DNA of 16,757 nucleotides from Parietichytrium sp. I65-24A (GCA_012862575.1 BLSF01000159.1:1-16757); one strand, 5' to 3'. Positions 6,274 to 15,812 are shown, counted from the first letter of the stretch. The notes: generated from the sequence alone by a model not told the origin. Numbers and translations are program-made.

Positions 6274-9200
6274 TCATTCCTCGATATCTTTGCTTTTACT
6301 AGCGTCTTGCGCCGCGTACTTGAAAGATTGTACACCACCAAGACCGTGAAGAAGCATTTGTCGAGTATACATATCCTCAGTCTTCCAGTGACCTTCTAAT
6401 ATTCGCTCATAGTCTTCCTTGCTCCACTTGTCCCCTTTCTTGCGTCCCTTTCTTTTTTTCTTTCCATGAACTTGTCCAGAACTGAGCTCCGAAAACAATT
6501 GTTCATCGCCGACATGGTACAGGCCTTTGAGCGCTGCCGCGTCGAAAAGGACTGCGTGTTTGCGGACCAAAGACACTCTGTGGGTTGGGTGCGACGCTCG
6601 GCCAAAGAGAGCCGTAGATGACTTGTGACGCCCAATTCTATCTTTAAAGGATGCGTAAGCGTCGTACTCGATGCCAACCTGGGCACACCTTGAAACGCCA
6701 ATCAGTGCCTTTAGAAACTCTTCCCAAGAGTTGATCCTGTCGTCCTCGTTCTCGCTCTCGAGTCTTGACCGCAGCAGCTCATTGACCTCAAGCTCATTTT
6801 TTAGAGCCATGAAGCAGTTCAATGAGCACTTATCATTTCCCTCATTCACTTCTCTTTCCACTTCCGGGTCTTGGGAGATCTCCAACACCAGTTTGCCAAC
6901 TTGAGCAGACTTGCAAGTAGCATCAAGTTTTCGCGCTTCTGCGTACAAAGACGTTGTGTTCTTCGCCGTATCTTCCCACTTCTCTTCATGCAAAAAGTTA
7001 TCCAAGATGGGCCGCGAAGCGCGTCTAAAACCTCCTCCTAGCTTGTACTCAGCCTCTTGCAAAGCAATACGAAACACTTGCAGCTTAGTGATAATATCAC
7101 CGCGTCGTGGCTCGTGAGACTCGCGATCGGCAGTGCCCATGGAGTGAATTATTCGCTGAGAAAAAGCAAGCGCTCGCGCAGCCGTACAGCCCGCGCTTCC
7201 GTATCGACGAAAATCCTCCATGTACTCCGTAAAGTTCAGTGCACCATCGACAATGAAGTAATACGGGACGCACAGCCACCGATCCATGAGTAACTGTGCA
7301 ATTGTACGAACTCGGCCTGCGCCGAAACCCTCGCCATCAAGGACCACCTCCACAGTACTTCTATATACCATTTCCTTCTGTGCTGCGTCAAGGTGACCCA
7401 GCTCGCGCCGCAAGCAATCGCCTAGCATTTTAGCCGGGTTGTTGTCGCTCGGATAAATTTTCTCATCAAACGATTCGCGAAACACAAGGAGCAGGAATTT
7501 TCCGGGGCTCTGTGCATTCTTCAGATGCACAAACCGCGCGAGTTCAGCTATGTGCAGCTTTGGCTCCTTCTTCTGGTCCTCTGGGACAATAAGGCAGATC
7601 GGGAATAACGCAGGAGGCACAGTAGAGCCTTTCTCATCCGCATCCATCATAAATTTTCGAGCTGCCTCTACTACACCCTTGGCGTGAGATTTAATGCTGT
7701 CAGAGTGGGTCTTCAGAGCGCGAACGACAACATTTTTAACTTCCTCCTCTCTTTTCAGGGACACTTCGATGCGGCAAAGGCCTTTGGGGCAATCATCATC
7801 CCAGCCGAACGGCGTAGAGCTGCTCTCCTCCACGGCCTCATCCACAACCACGACCCGCGAAATATGCCTCTTCTCTACGTTCACCAGCTTTTGCTTAACA
7901 AACGTGTCCCCTCTATCAATGGAGCCGTGCTCAAGTGCGGAGCTTAGGTCGGGGAAAGCTCTGGATGGCAGCTTCAGCGCCTTTGGCCCCTCATCTGGTC
8001 TCAGTGGCCTCGTTGGGACGGTGACCGGACGCCACTCGTTGTCTTGATTCTGTGCGCCTGTCTGCAGGTCAACTGCCAGCTCCAATGATTTCTTGTGCTC
8101 TTTGAGCATTATGCTTATTTGTGTTTGCATGGCGTTCTTTGCTTGGCCATCTGTCACTTCCCCTACAATGAATTTATCTGTGAACCAAACCACGGGATCT
8201 CCGATCTCCTGAGCAAGATCATAGACCAGACGTTCGTGTGGAAGGTCTTTATAACTCCGGTCCACGTAGTTGATGTATTCCTTAAGAACCATGCTCATGA
8301 GCCCGTCTATTTTTGGATGATGAAAGTTTGTGATGTGGCTGCTTTTTGGAACACAACTTTTAACTTCGCGAAATACTTCGGAAACCAAGTCTTTGAGATC
8401 TGAGAGGTACTCGGTCTTCGCTTTGACTAACCTTTTCTGACGCTGGTCCTTGAACAGAGTCAATTGGGGGCTCCCCTTTCGGGTACTGCGAGAACCGCTT
8501 GCGTTGCTTGGGGGTGGATTGACCTTCACTTCCTCCTTCTCCTTGGCCAGCTCGCTTTTGATGTCTTCCAGTATCTCACGTCTAGATTCTCGGAATTTGA
8601 CCAAGGCCGAAAGACGTTCTCTTCCACCTCCTTGTCGAGAGAATCCAGCGCTGTCAGCAATCAATCTTTCAATCGACTCTTCTTCAAGCGANTCTCAATC
8701 GACTCTTCTTCAAGCGACTTTAAAACTGCCTTGAGAGCATTGAGCTCTCCAAGCTTCATTTTGCCTCCGAGACTGGAGCGGATAGTTGAGATCTTGCTGA
8801 TAATATCTTTGCATTGCTCTCGCGCATTGTGGTGAGCTCTTCGGAGTCTTGCGTCTTGGATGAGGACATTGAGAACGTTCATAAACTCATCTGTGCTGTA
8901 TTCGGAGAAGCTGCACGTTTGCTTGTCCAGAGGCACCGCCCTCATGCCAGCTATTAGCCACTCAATGGCTCGAATGGAGCATGAAGGAGTCTCTAACGAT
9001 CCTTTCGCCACGTCATCTGCGGTCTTCTTAGACGATATTCGGTCCGAAAGTCCGCGAATGTCTTTCACACCTTCCAAGCCGGCCGCACTTCCCCAATCGT
9101 AGTCGACGTGAAAGTTTCGGACCATCAGGTTTTGAGTTTTTTCAAGGTGGGTGGTCTTCGTATTCGACCAATTTTCAAGATCTCTATTGTGCTCGCTCAG

Positions 9201-10190
9201 CACAGCGCCAAGACTCGGGAGAATGTCGCGGTCGTCTAGCCATCCAAAGTCTTGAAGATTTCTGTAAAAGCGATCGGTTGGCTCGCCGCGAGGATCCAAC
9301 TCGGTGCTGAGTATGACATCCGCTTTTCTCAACGCGAGAGTGCCTCTCAAAAGTGGCTTCAAGGACTTGCTATGATTGTTCAATCCTGGGAGGTCCCAAA
9401 TCTGGAGCTTGAACTTCTCGAGACCCGGTGCAGGCCATTCAATGATATAGTAGCATATTCGATCCATGTTGTCGGCGTCTTTTTCGAAGTCAAGCCGGGC
9501 TTGATGCATCTCGTCGAGGTCGCTCGGAAACCCATCCCACACCTCAATCTCCTCGAAGCCTGACGTTTGAATTTCGTTCAAGATCTCTCTCAAAGCGAAA
9601 GCCTCGATCCCAGACTCGACAGCAGCCAATCGTTCTGCTTGCTTGGGACTAAACATCATTGCAAGTAGTGTCGGTGTGTCGCTATAGCTGATGAGTGTCG
9701 GAGTCGTTGTCACCCCGCCTTGCTCATGGGCGCTCGTTCCACTGGACTTGGTCAACTTATCCACGTTGCAGAGCGCATTGGTCAAGAAGCTTTTGCCTGT
9801 CCCCTGCTCGCCGAACAACGCAACGCAAATAGTCTGTTGTTGGATTTCTTCGGAAGAGTACGCATCCTCACCCACATCGCGGATTCCTTTCACCGCAATT
9901 GCGCTTGCAGTTTCTCTATTGCTTTTAAGGACGTTTTTGCATCCATCACGCGAGAGGTATTTCTGCACGTCACTTAACTCTTTCCTAAAAGTACTCAGCT
10001 CTTTGTTCTGCTCCTGCGTCACTTTTTCCGAGAAATCCGTATTCACAGCTTTTGACACATACTCCTGGCCATCACAAGACGCGTTCATCGAGCTTGGAGA
10101 AGACACGGATTCGCTCTGCACCTTCTGCTTCTTTACAGCAGGCAGCTCATCGCCTTCCTTGAAAGGAGAACCACCTTTTCTCCCGCCCAT
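6274..10190 (-). CDS. Nuclear dynamin-superfamily (SLIP-GC-like) GTPase fused to a GT-A-glycosyltransferase-like C-terminal module (paralog 1; apparent break at an N)
   Basis: The ATG at 10190-10188 opens a frame to a TGA at 6276-6274. As written it breaks near 8692, where a single N sits inside a 23-bp duplication. Removing the 26-nt period gives one 1296-aa frame, so I treat it as one gene (numbering below is corrected). A basic patch, AVKKQKV, lies near residue 20. The GTPase domain has G1 GEQGTGKS (127-134), GGVTTTP (158-164) and G3 DLPGL (266-270), then KADVILSTELDPRGE and SEHNRDLENW (332) where a G4 N/TKxD would be expected. A helical, charged middle follows. The C-terminal module has PPALFPICLIV (850), GAGRVRTIAQLLMDRW (948), YYFIVDGALNF (D at 973), HRVSLVRKHAVLF (1195) and MYTRQMLLHGLGG near the end, and a lysine-rich insert. 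This order resembles base-J glucosyltransferase/TAGT/GREB1 domains (inference). It is paralogous to 12100-15732 along its length. GTPase confidence is high; the glycosyltransferase reading is moderate. Confidence 0.85.
8669..8717. repeat. 23-bp duplication flanking a single N: probable unmerged assembly overlap
   Basis: TCAATCGACTCTTCTTCAAG plus CGA occurs at 8669-8691 and 8695-8717 with the N at 8692 between. The 26-nt period is not a multiple of 3 and breaks the gene crossing it. Collapsing it gives KSLEEESIERLIADSAGFSR in one frame, and the total length becomes divisible by 3. Confidence 0.85.
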
Positions 10191-10610
10191 CACTTATCAG
10201 ACGATGCAAAACGAACTCGGGACGCCCGTTGTGCCTTGAACAGCCCGCGCACTTTCGCAGTCTAAAACCACCTTCTTTTCGCAGTCAAATCGTCCGGCGT
10301 TTCTCAACTTTCTGGGGTTTGGAGGGTTTTTCTCGAGGCATTTGGAGTCTGCTTGCTCTTCAAGTTCACCCAGATGGACCACCTGCTTTGGACTATAGTA
10401 GATACAGCACGTTGAGTACGTTGAGTCAGGCTCAGGCTTCTCAGGCTGGTGGACTACTAAGTATTCGTTCATCTCAAGTTCAAGTTCAAGGTCAAACACA
10501 ACACACACGAGCAGCTCTCACTCTGAGCTCTCTCAGAATCTCTCAGGTTTCTGAGGTCAGGAACGGAGGAAAGAGAGCGAGCAACTGCAGACTGCTATTC
10601 CTTCTCTCTC

Positions 10611-10659
<49 letters not shown>

Positions 10660-11279
10660 GAGTCTCTTTCCCTCTTCTTGAGTCTAGTCTCTCTCTTTCT
10701 CCCCTCCTGGAGACGAACCCCAAGAGTAAAAAAAAAGAGAAGGAGGAAGAAGCACTGTGAACCCTAGAAAAATTACACAGTCACTACTACATTTACGTAT
10801 ATCGTGCTGAGAGTAGGTTTACTGGTACTCGCAGTGAGTAAGTACACTCAGTGACAGACTGACTCTTGAGAAGATAAGATCTTGGGGAGCTCGAGAGGAG
10901 AGTACCGGTACTCAGTAATAATACTCAGTACCAGTACAGAGAGGGAAAGAGTAGAAAAAGAGAGGGAGGGGCTGAGAGGGGGACTCTTGCAACTGCGCCG
11001 TTGCTAGTGTGGCTCGCTTTCAGTTACTTGTATGTTTCAGTGTCACCGAGTACTTGACGGTAGAAAGTTGTAAATTGCGTACGGAGAACCATATTACGCA
11101 TGTGCATATTTAGTACATAGTGTCAACTCTAATAGGGTCAACTCACTAACTGTAAATAAATCTCCTCTCAAAGTCCAGCAGTCTTACAACCGCTTATTTG
11201 TTTTTGGTAACATAGCTCCCTCATACGATTAGTAACGATAGATTGCTAGCTATTATGTAGCAGTAACATTAGTATAGCC
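10191..11279. other. Divergent intergenic region between the two GTPase-fusion genes, 5' of paralog 1
   Basis: No protein-like frame is convincing here. A 103-codon minus-strand frame (10508-10197) ends just before the paralog 1 ATG and would be a leader ORF at most. The region holds a long CT microsatellite, one GAGTAAAAA word (10724-10732), short GTACC/GGTAC palindromes near 10901-10938, and otherwise mixed sequence. Promoters for the two divergent genes should lie between 10191 and 12099, but I can locate no core element with confidence. Confidence 0.45.
10598..10708. repeat. CT/TTCT microsatellite
   Basis: About 110 nt of nearly pure pyrimidine, with an uninterrupted (CT)n core around 10622-10650. 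It lies about 410 nt upstream of the paralog 1 start. Confidence 0.85.
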
Positions 11280-11533
11280 ATGGCGGTTTCCGAGCAGGAG
11301 AAGGGTGAATTAGAGAGAATCTTTCATGTGAATTTACAAGAATTTACTCACTCAGCACACGAGAATCATTTTGCGGGTTTGTTTGACTTCACTCCTTCCC
11401 TCTTCCGCTATTTTCCCTCCACACAGCCAGAATTTCAAAGGCTCGGATTGCGCGTATCCTAGGGGTCTGTCTCCCTCCTTTGCGATTGTCATCAAATTTT
11501 TTCGCTTTGCTTCAGGAGGAGAAGGAAAACTGA
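11280..11533 (+). CDS. Possible tiny spliced gene (two putative introns of 50 and 51 nt)
   Basis: The ATG sits in a good eukaryotic context (AGCCATGGCGG). Unspliced, the frame runs 60 codons to a TAG at 11460-11462. Two GT...AG segments with pyrimidine-rich 3' ends fit introns of nearly equal size: 11377-11426 (ends CCCTCCACACAG) and 11465-11515 (ends TTTGCTTCAG). Splicing both keeps the frame open and gives about 50 residues: MAVSEQEKGELERIFHVNLQ, a short His/Glu stretch, then ARISKARIARILG and EEKEN before a TGA at 11531-11533. I do not recognise the product. The helical basic segment could be part of a larger protein if more exons follow. It could also be a leader ORF of the GTPase-fusion gene downstream on the same strand, or chance. 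The exon structure is inference. Confidence 0.3.
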
Positions 11534-11617
11534 GCGTCCCACGTTCAACTTCACTAAAGAATAAGATAATGTTGAACAGTGAGTGGGATTTTCGCAGTGA
11601 AAGAAGATCGGGCACTA

Positions 11618-11670
11618 GGTTACTGAGTGTTGGTCGTCTAATTTAAAAAAAAAAAAAAGGTTACTGAGTG
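11618..11670. mobile_element. Tiny poly-A-tailed insertion flanked by 12-bp direct repeats (possible truncated retroinsertion)
   Basis: GGTTACTGAGTG occurs at 11618-11629 and 11659-11670. Between them lie 15 nt (TTGGTCGTCTAATTT) and a run of 14 A (11645-11658) abutting the second copy. A short segment ending in poly-A directly before a target-site-like duplication is the signature of target-primed reverse transcription with severe 5' truncation. Chance or slippage is possible at this size. Confidence 0.4.
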
Positions 11671-12099
11671 ACCTAGCTGTGAGCATGCGTGTGAGTCCAA
11701 GTTACAGGTTTTGTCTCAGCCAGCACTCGAAGCTTTTGATTAAAAAGAGACAGAGCAGATAAGTTAGCACGAAAGGAGACGTGCTGTACGAGTACATAAG
11801 AGCGAATACCGAACTAGCTACTAGACTGTGAAGCAAATCTTCTGTTTTGAAGTGGTTTTACGCTTGGAGTCATTTGGAGTCGAGGAAACTTAGTGAATTT
11901 CATTGTGACTAGAGCATCTTCTCTTCTCCATCGAGGAATTCTACAAAGCTTTTGGGACCTTGATATGATGCTCCTTGGTTGTTATTCGCGAGTATTCAAC
12001 ATGCCCGAGTTTCTTTTTCAAACCTTCAATCGAAGAGACCGAGCCTTTACAGACCCAAAACTCACACGCCTGACTACGAATTCGGTCCCTCGTGAAGAA
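11671..12099 (+). other. Upstream region of paralog 2, including an in-frame N-terminal extension
   Basis: The paralog 2 frame is open from 11893, with in-frame ATGs at 11965, 12001 and 12100. The segment 11965-12099 would add 45 residues (MMLLGCYSRVFNMPEFLFQT and on) that have no counterpart in paralog 1. It may be 5' leader or an alternative N-terminus. Nothing else is identified upstream. Confidence 0.4.
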
Positions 12100-15000
12100 A
12101 TGTCGACGCGGAGTTCGTACACCGAAGATCAACCTGCTGCGAAGAGGCTGAAGGCTTGCAGCACACGGGAGGTACGCGTAAGTGCCTCTTCTCTTTCTCA
12201 TGACAGCTTTTCCAAGTACTCGGAGAGTGCCAAGGCTCTCCAACAAAAAGAGATCGACACTTTCGAAAGCTTGCTGGAGACGTCTCGAAATTTGGTTCAA
12301 CCCCTGCGAGATCTTGGTGAGATGGTCAAACGGAAGATTGGTCCATCGCTGGAGTACTTGAACACCGTCAAGAGCTGCACTCCGGAGGACGTTGGGGATG
12401 TCTGCGTCGCGCTTTTCGGACCTCAAGGCGCTGGGAAGAGCTATATGGTTAACATTCTTTGTGGAGTCCCCGACCTGGTGGAGGCCAAGCCGACAGATTC
12501 GACTCAATCTGGAGGGGTTACTGCGACTCCCATCCTCATCGAGTACAACGAGAAGCCCGAACTCTCTGTGCAATATTTAGAATCCGAAAGGTTCCAAATT
12601 TTGGACGAGCTTCAACAAAGCTCTGTCGGCACAGAGTACGAAGAACATGCAAGCACTCTCCTGGACGAACTTCGCTCCAAGATATTGTGGGTAGGCGACA
12701 AGGGAACTTATTCTATAGAGGATGTAAGGAAGATGACCAGCCGACTGAGAGCAGATGAGCAAAAGCGGCAGGGCCGAATTTGCTACATTCTCAGGTGGCC
12801 AGCTGAAAGGTTGAAAATTTGCAGATTGAAAGTGATGGACTTACCTGGCCTCAAACCAGAGCACATGACAACGAGGGCTTTTGCAAGAAGCATACTTGCA
12901 TTGAAAATGGCCGATGTCATTCTCTCTTCAGAAGTAGATCGTCGTGGTGAGCTCGAGGCTACTTTTTTCACACACCTTCATAAACATCGATGGCTGAGTG
13001 ATCGACCTGTACTTCCTAGCCTTGGAGCTGTTGTGAGTGAGCACAATCGCAACTTGAAAAATTGGGGTGGCGAAAAGAGTGCTCACCTTTGGAAGCTTCA
13101 AGAGCAAATGGTGCTGGAGTTCCACAAAAAGTACGACTGGGCTGTAGACGAGAGTCTAAACTTGCGGGAATGGCGATCCGATTCCTCCTCGCTTGCATTG
13201 GACGTCCCTCATTGCTCAAGACGTGCCGTTAACTGGCTAGTCGCGGGAATGGCAGCGATTCCTCTCGATGAGGAGCGGCCGGGAGGGAAACAGCGAGCCT
13301 TTAAACTTGCCGTCATCAATCTCGCAAAAGATGCGAGACTTCGAAAGGCACATCATAACACGAGAGCAAGCTGCTTAAGATGTCTCTCAAGAATTGCAAA
13401 AATTGATGATGCTCTGGGAAATGATATTCAGGATGGGGTCATCAAAGTTCTTCGCCAAGCAATAGAGAAGATCTCAGATTTGCTGGCGGGAGAGAAGGTG
13501 AATCTCAGAGATCCGGAAAGCAAGTCCAAGGTGGAAGACAAACTCTCGAAGCACCGCGACGCTCAAAGGAAACTACAGGAGAAGATTTGCACGCTCCTGG
13601 GTAGGAAGGGAGACTACGTTGAAGTACTGGCAGAAGCAAGTGAGCTGCTCTCGCTCACTTTCCAAAACCTTCGCAAGCTTACTCCCAAAGATTCTGAGGA
13701 GTTCCGTCCCTTTCACATTCCCAAAGTACTCCGACAGTTTGAGCGCGCTCTGAAAGACTATCAAAGCGATGTCACGGACATACTTGCAAATTTGAGCACT
13801 AATGAAGCCACCGCCCAGATTGTCGCAGAACGTTGCGATCCTATCAAGTGCATCCTTGACGGAATTGATGAATTTGGAGGCATAAGCTTGGGAGAAGCCG
13901 TCAATTCTGCGTTCGGTACCGACTTTCGAGGTAGATTGAAGGAGGTTAGGGATAAGCTGGCTGAAACGATTCAATCTCACGGCGATACGAGCACGATGGA
14001 TGACGCCTGGCGAGACTTAGACGATGGATTGGAGTTGAGATGTTTAAGAACTGTGAGCTCTTTGAAAATACCTAGCAGACCATCTGGGAGCTTGAAGGAA
14101 GCTGCGAAAGAGCAGTGGATTAAGGCTTCCGATCATTACACAGCCAGAGAAGAGAAAACATTTCCAGCCGTGATCTCTCAGGCGGGTGTCGAAATAGCTC
14201 CAGAGACAGATCCTTTTTCAAGTCTTTCAGATGAAAACTCGCCAAGCATTCGACTTTCTCTTGATCGACAGCGAAAAGTCGTCATTATAAATGGAGCCTC
14301 CGCTAATTCACTAAAGAGCATCGAGACAAAAGCGCAAAAGTGCAGCGACGCCGCTTGGAGCTTCATGAATGAGACGGAAAAATCCTCACCGAAGCGACCG
14401 CCAGCGCTTTTTCCAATATGCGTCATCGTTTCGCCACAATGTGCTCACCCAAATATTCACCTCGCCGAATTCACCCATTTTGTTCACTCAAGGGCAGAGA
14501 CTGGAACGGGTTCGTTCTTACTCATCATTTTTCAAGAATCATCTATGGATGACGTTGAAGCTTGTAATGCCTTTCAAAAGTACTTGGATGCTCAATTCGA
14601 CTCTCTTGAGCCTGGGAAAATTGATGTGGCAAAGCAAAGTGTCGTGAATGTCAAGGTAGACTCGCAGGACCTGGGCCCGGGGCGTATGAGAGCGCTTGCG
14701 CAGCTGCTCATGGATCGGTGGCTCTATTTGCCGTATTATTTTATTCTGGGAGATAACCTCGAGTTTTCTGAATACGTGGACGGGTACAATCAGTATTTGA
14801 GCTCTAAATGCACTGCAGGAAGAGCACTTGCATTTGCGCAGCGCGTGATGAGTTCTATGAACAAGGAGGACGATGGCAGAGACCTTGATCGAGAGAAACT
14901 CATCTTAGGAGCATTTGGTGTCGCACTTTCAGAGGGGCTTATAAGATTTAGCTTCGACAGGATGTACAGCCGCCACTGTCAAATGATCACAGAGAACTAC

Positions 15001-15732
15001 TTGACCGAAACGGGCAGCAGAATAGACGACGCAGTGAAGGACAAAGCAAATCTGTTTGTAGAGCTACAGCTCCTGGATAGGCGCTTACCTCCAGATTTTG
15101 ACGTGGGAAAGCTCGTGCTACAGATGTGTCAAGAAAAAGACGATGGCCTTGACGTGAGGAGTGCGGAGCTACTGGATTCTTTGTGGTCCCTCTTGGAGGA
15201 ACAGCGCAACTCTAAAGACTCTCTTCTCGCTCAAATGGAAGGCGGCTTGATCAGGTCGTGGTATGACTTCCTCCAAAAGCTGACAATCGTCCAGCGCTGT
15301 GCGCAAGTTGGAATCGGAAACTTGAACGGTGACACAAAGCAAAGGTTTGATCACAAATATTCTGCAGAGTTTGGACGCAGGTCAAAGGCATCTCACCACG
15401 TCTCCATAACACGCCAAAACGCGGTGTTGTACAGCACCTCAGCTGTTCGAGGCTTACATTTTGTCAGTGATGACGTACTCTTTTCGGACTTGCTGTGCCC
15501 CAATGCACTGCAAGAGATCAAGCTTGAAGAAACGAAAGATAAACTGAGGAAGCGCCAAGCAGATATAGAAAACAAACTATTTTGGTCGTTCAAATGGAGC
15601 AAAAAAGGCACGCGGTACAGGAAACAAGGGTATCTCGCTCCAGAGGAGGTCTACACTCGACAGCTCATCTTGCGTGGGTTCGGCGGAGTTGAGACCTTCA
15701 GGTACGTTGTGCGTGAGACCCAGGACATGTAA
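12100..15732 (+). CDS. Nuclear dynamin-superfamily (SLIP-GC-like) GTPase fused to a GT-A-glycosyltransferase-like C-terminal module (paralog 2, intact)
   Basis: A single uninterrupted frame of 1210 aa ends with TAA. I chose the ATG at 12100 because it puts the basic patch PAAKRLKACS near residue 12, as in paralog 1; ATGs at 11965 and 12001 are alternatives. PAAKRLK closely resembles the c-Myc nuclear signal PAAKRVKLD. The GTPase domain has G1 GPQGAGKS (107-114), GGVTATP (138-144) and G3 DLPGL (247-251), then MADVILSSEVDRRGE and SEHNRNLKNW (313) in place of a canonical G4. A helical, coiled-coil-like middle follows (about 380-700). The C-terminal module has PPALFPICVIV (767), GPGRMRALAQLLMDRW (859), YYFILGDNLEF (879-889), HHVSITRQNAVLY (1099) and VYTRQLILRGFGG (1184). 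SLIP-GC-type GTPases are nuclear in vertebrates. The C-terminal motif order matches base-J/TET-associated/GREB1 glycosyltransferases, which is inference. The gene diverges from paralog 1 and converges on the right-end gene with an 80-nt gap. Confidence 0.9.
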   Translation: MSTRSSYTEDQPAAKRLKACSTREVRVSASSLSHDSFSKYSESAKALQQKEIDTFESLLETSRNLVQPLRDLGEMVKRKIGPSLEYLNTVKSCTPEDVGDVCVALFGPQGAGKSYMVNILCGVPDLVEAKPTDSTQSGGVTATPILIEYNEKPELSVQYLESERFQILDELQQSSVGTEYEEHASTLLDELRSKILWVGDKGTYSIEDVRKMTSRLRADEQKRQGRICYILRWPAERLKICRLKVMDLPGLKPEHMTTRAFARSILALKMADVILSSEVDRRGELEATFFTHLHKHRWLSDRPVLPSLGAVVSEHNRNLKNWGGEKSAHLWKLQEQMVLEFHKKYDWAVDESLNLREWRSDSSSLALDVPHCSRRAVNWLVAGMAAIPLDEERPGGKQRAFKLAVINLAKDARLRKAHHNTRASCLRCLSRIAKIDDALGNDIQDGVIKVLRQAIEKISDLLAGEKVNLRDPESKSKVEDKLSKHRDAQRKLQEKICTLLGRKGDYVEVLAEASELLSLTFQNLRKLTPKDSEEFRPFHIPKVLRQFERALKDYQSDVTDILANLSTNEATAQIVAERCDPIKCILDGIDEFGGISLGEAVNSAFGTDFRGRLKEVRDKLAETIQSHGDTSTMDDAWRDLDDGLELRCLRTVSSLKIPSRPSGSLKEAAKEQWIKASDHYTAREEKTFPAVISQAGVEIAPETDPFSSLSDENSPSIRLSLDRQRKVVIINGASANSLKSIETKAQKCSDAAWSFMNETEKSSPKRPPALFPICVIVSPQCAHPNIHLAEFTHFVHSRAETGTGSFLLIIFQESSMDDVEACNAFQKYLDAQFDSLEPGKIDVAKQSVVNVKVDSQDLGPGRMRALAQLLMDRWLYLPYYFILGDNLEFSEYVDGYNQYLSSKCTAGRALAFAQRVMSSMNKEDDGRDLDREKLILGAFGVALSEGLIRFSFDRMYSRHCQMITENYLTETGSRIDDAVKDKANLFVELQLLDRRLPPDFDVGKLVLQMCQEKDDGLDVRSAELLDSLWSLLEEQRNSKDSLLAQMEGGLIRSWYDFLQKLTIVQRCAQVGIGNLNGDTKQRFDHKYSAEFGRRSKASHHVSITRQNAVLYSTSAVRGLHFVSDDVLFSDLLCPNALQEIKLEETKDKLRKRQADIENKLFWSFKWSKKGTRYRKQGYLAPEEVYTRQLILRGFGGVETFRYVVRETQDM

Positions 15733-15812
15733 CCCTCAATAATTTATACACTCGCACAAAATCTATACACCTACAGATGTTCTCTTATGTAACGTTTCAT
15801 GGAAATACGATT

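Noticed and set aside
8661-8717. Paralog 1 as two separate genes (a 510-aa GTPase and a 796-aa downstream protein)
   Set aside because: The frames meet at the N duplication and the intact paralog has both parts in one protein; the second frame also lacks a start ATG at the equivalent point.
10197-10508. 103-codon minus-strand frame just upstream of paralog 1
   Set aside because: No recognisable features; at most a leader ORF in the 5' UTR.
10229-10681. 150-codon plus-strand frame
   Set aside because: It ends in Ser/Leu translated from the CT microsatellite, with no protein-like signal.
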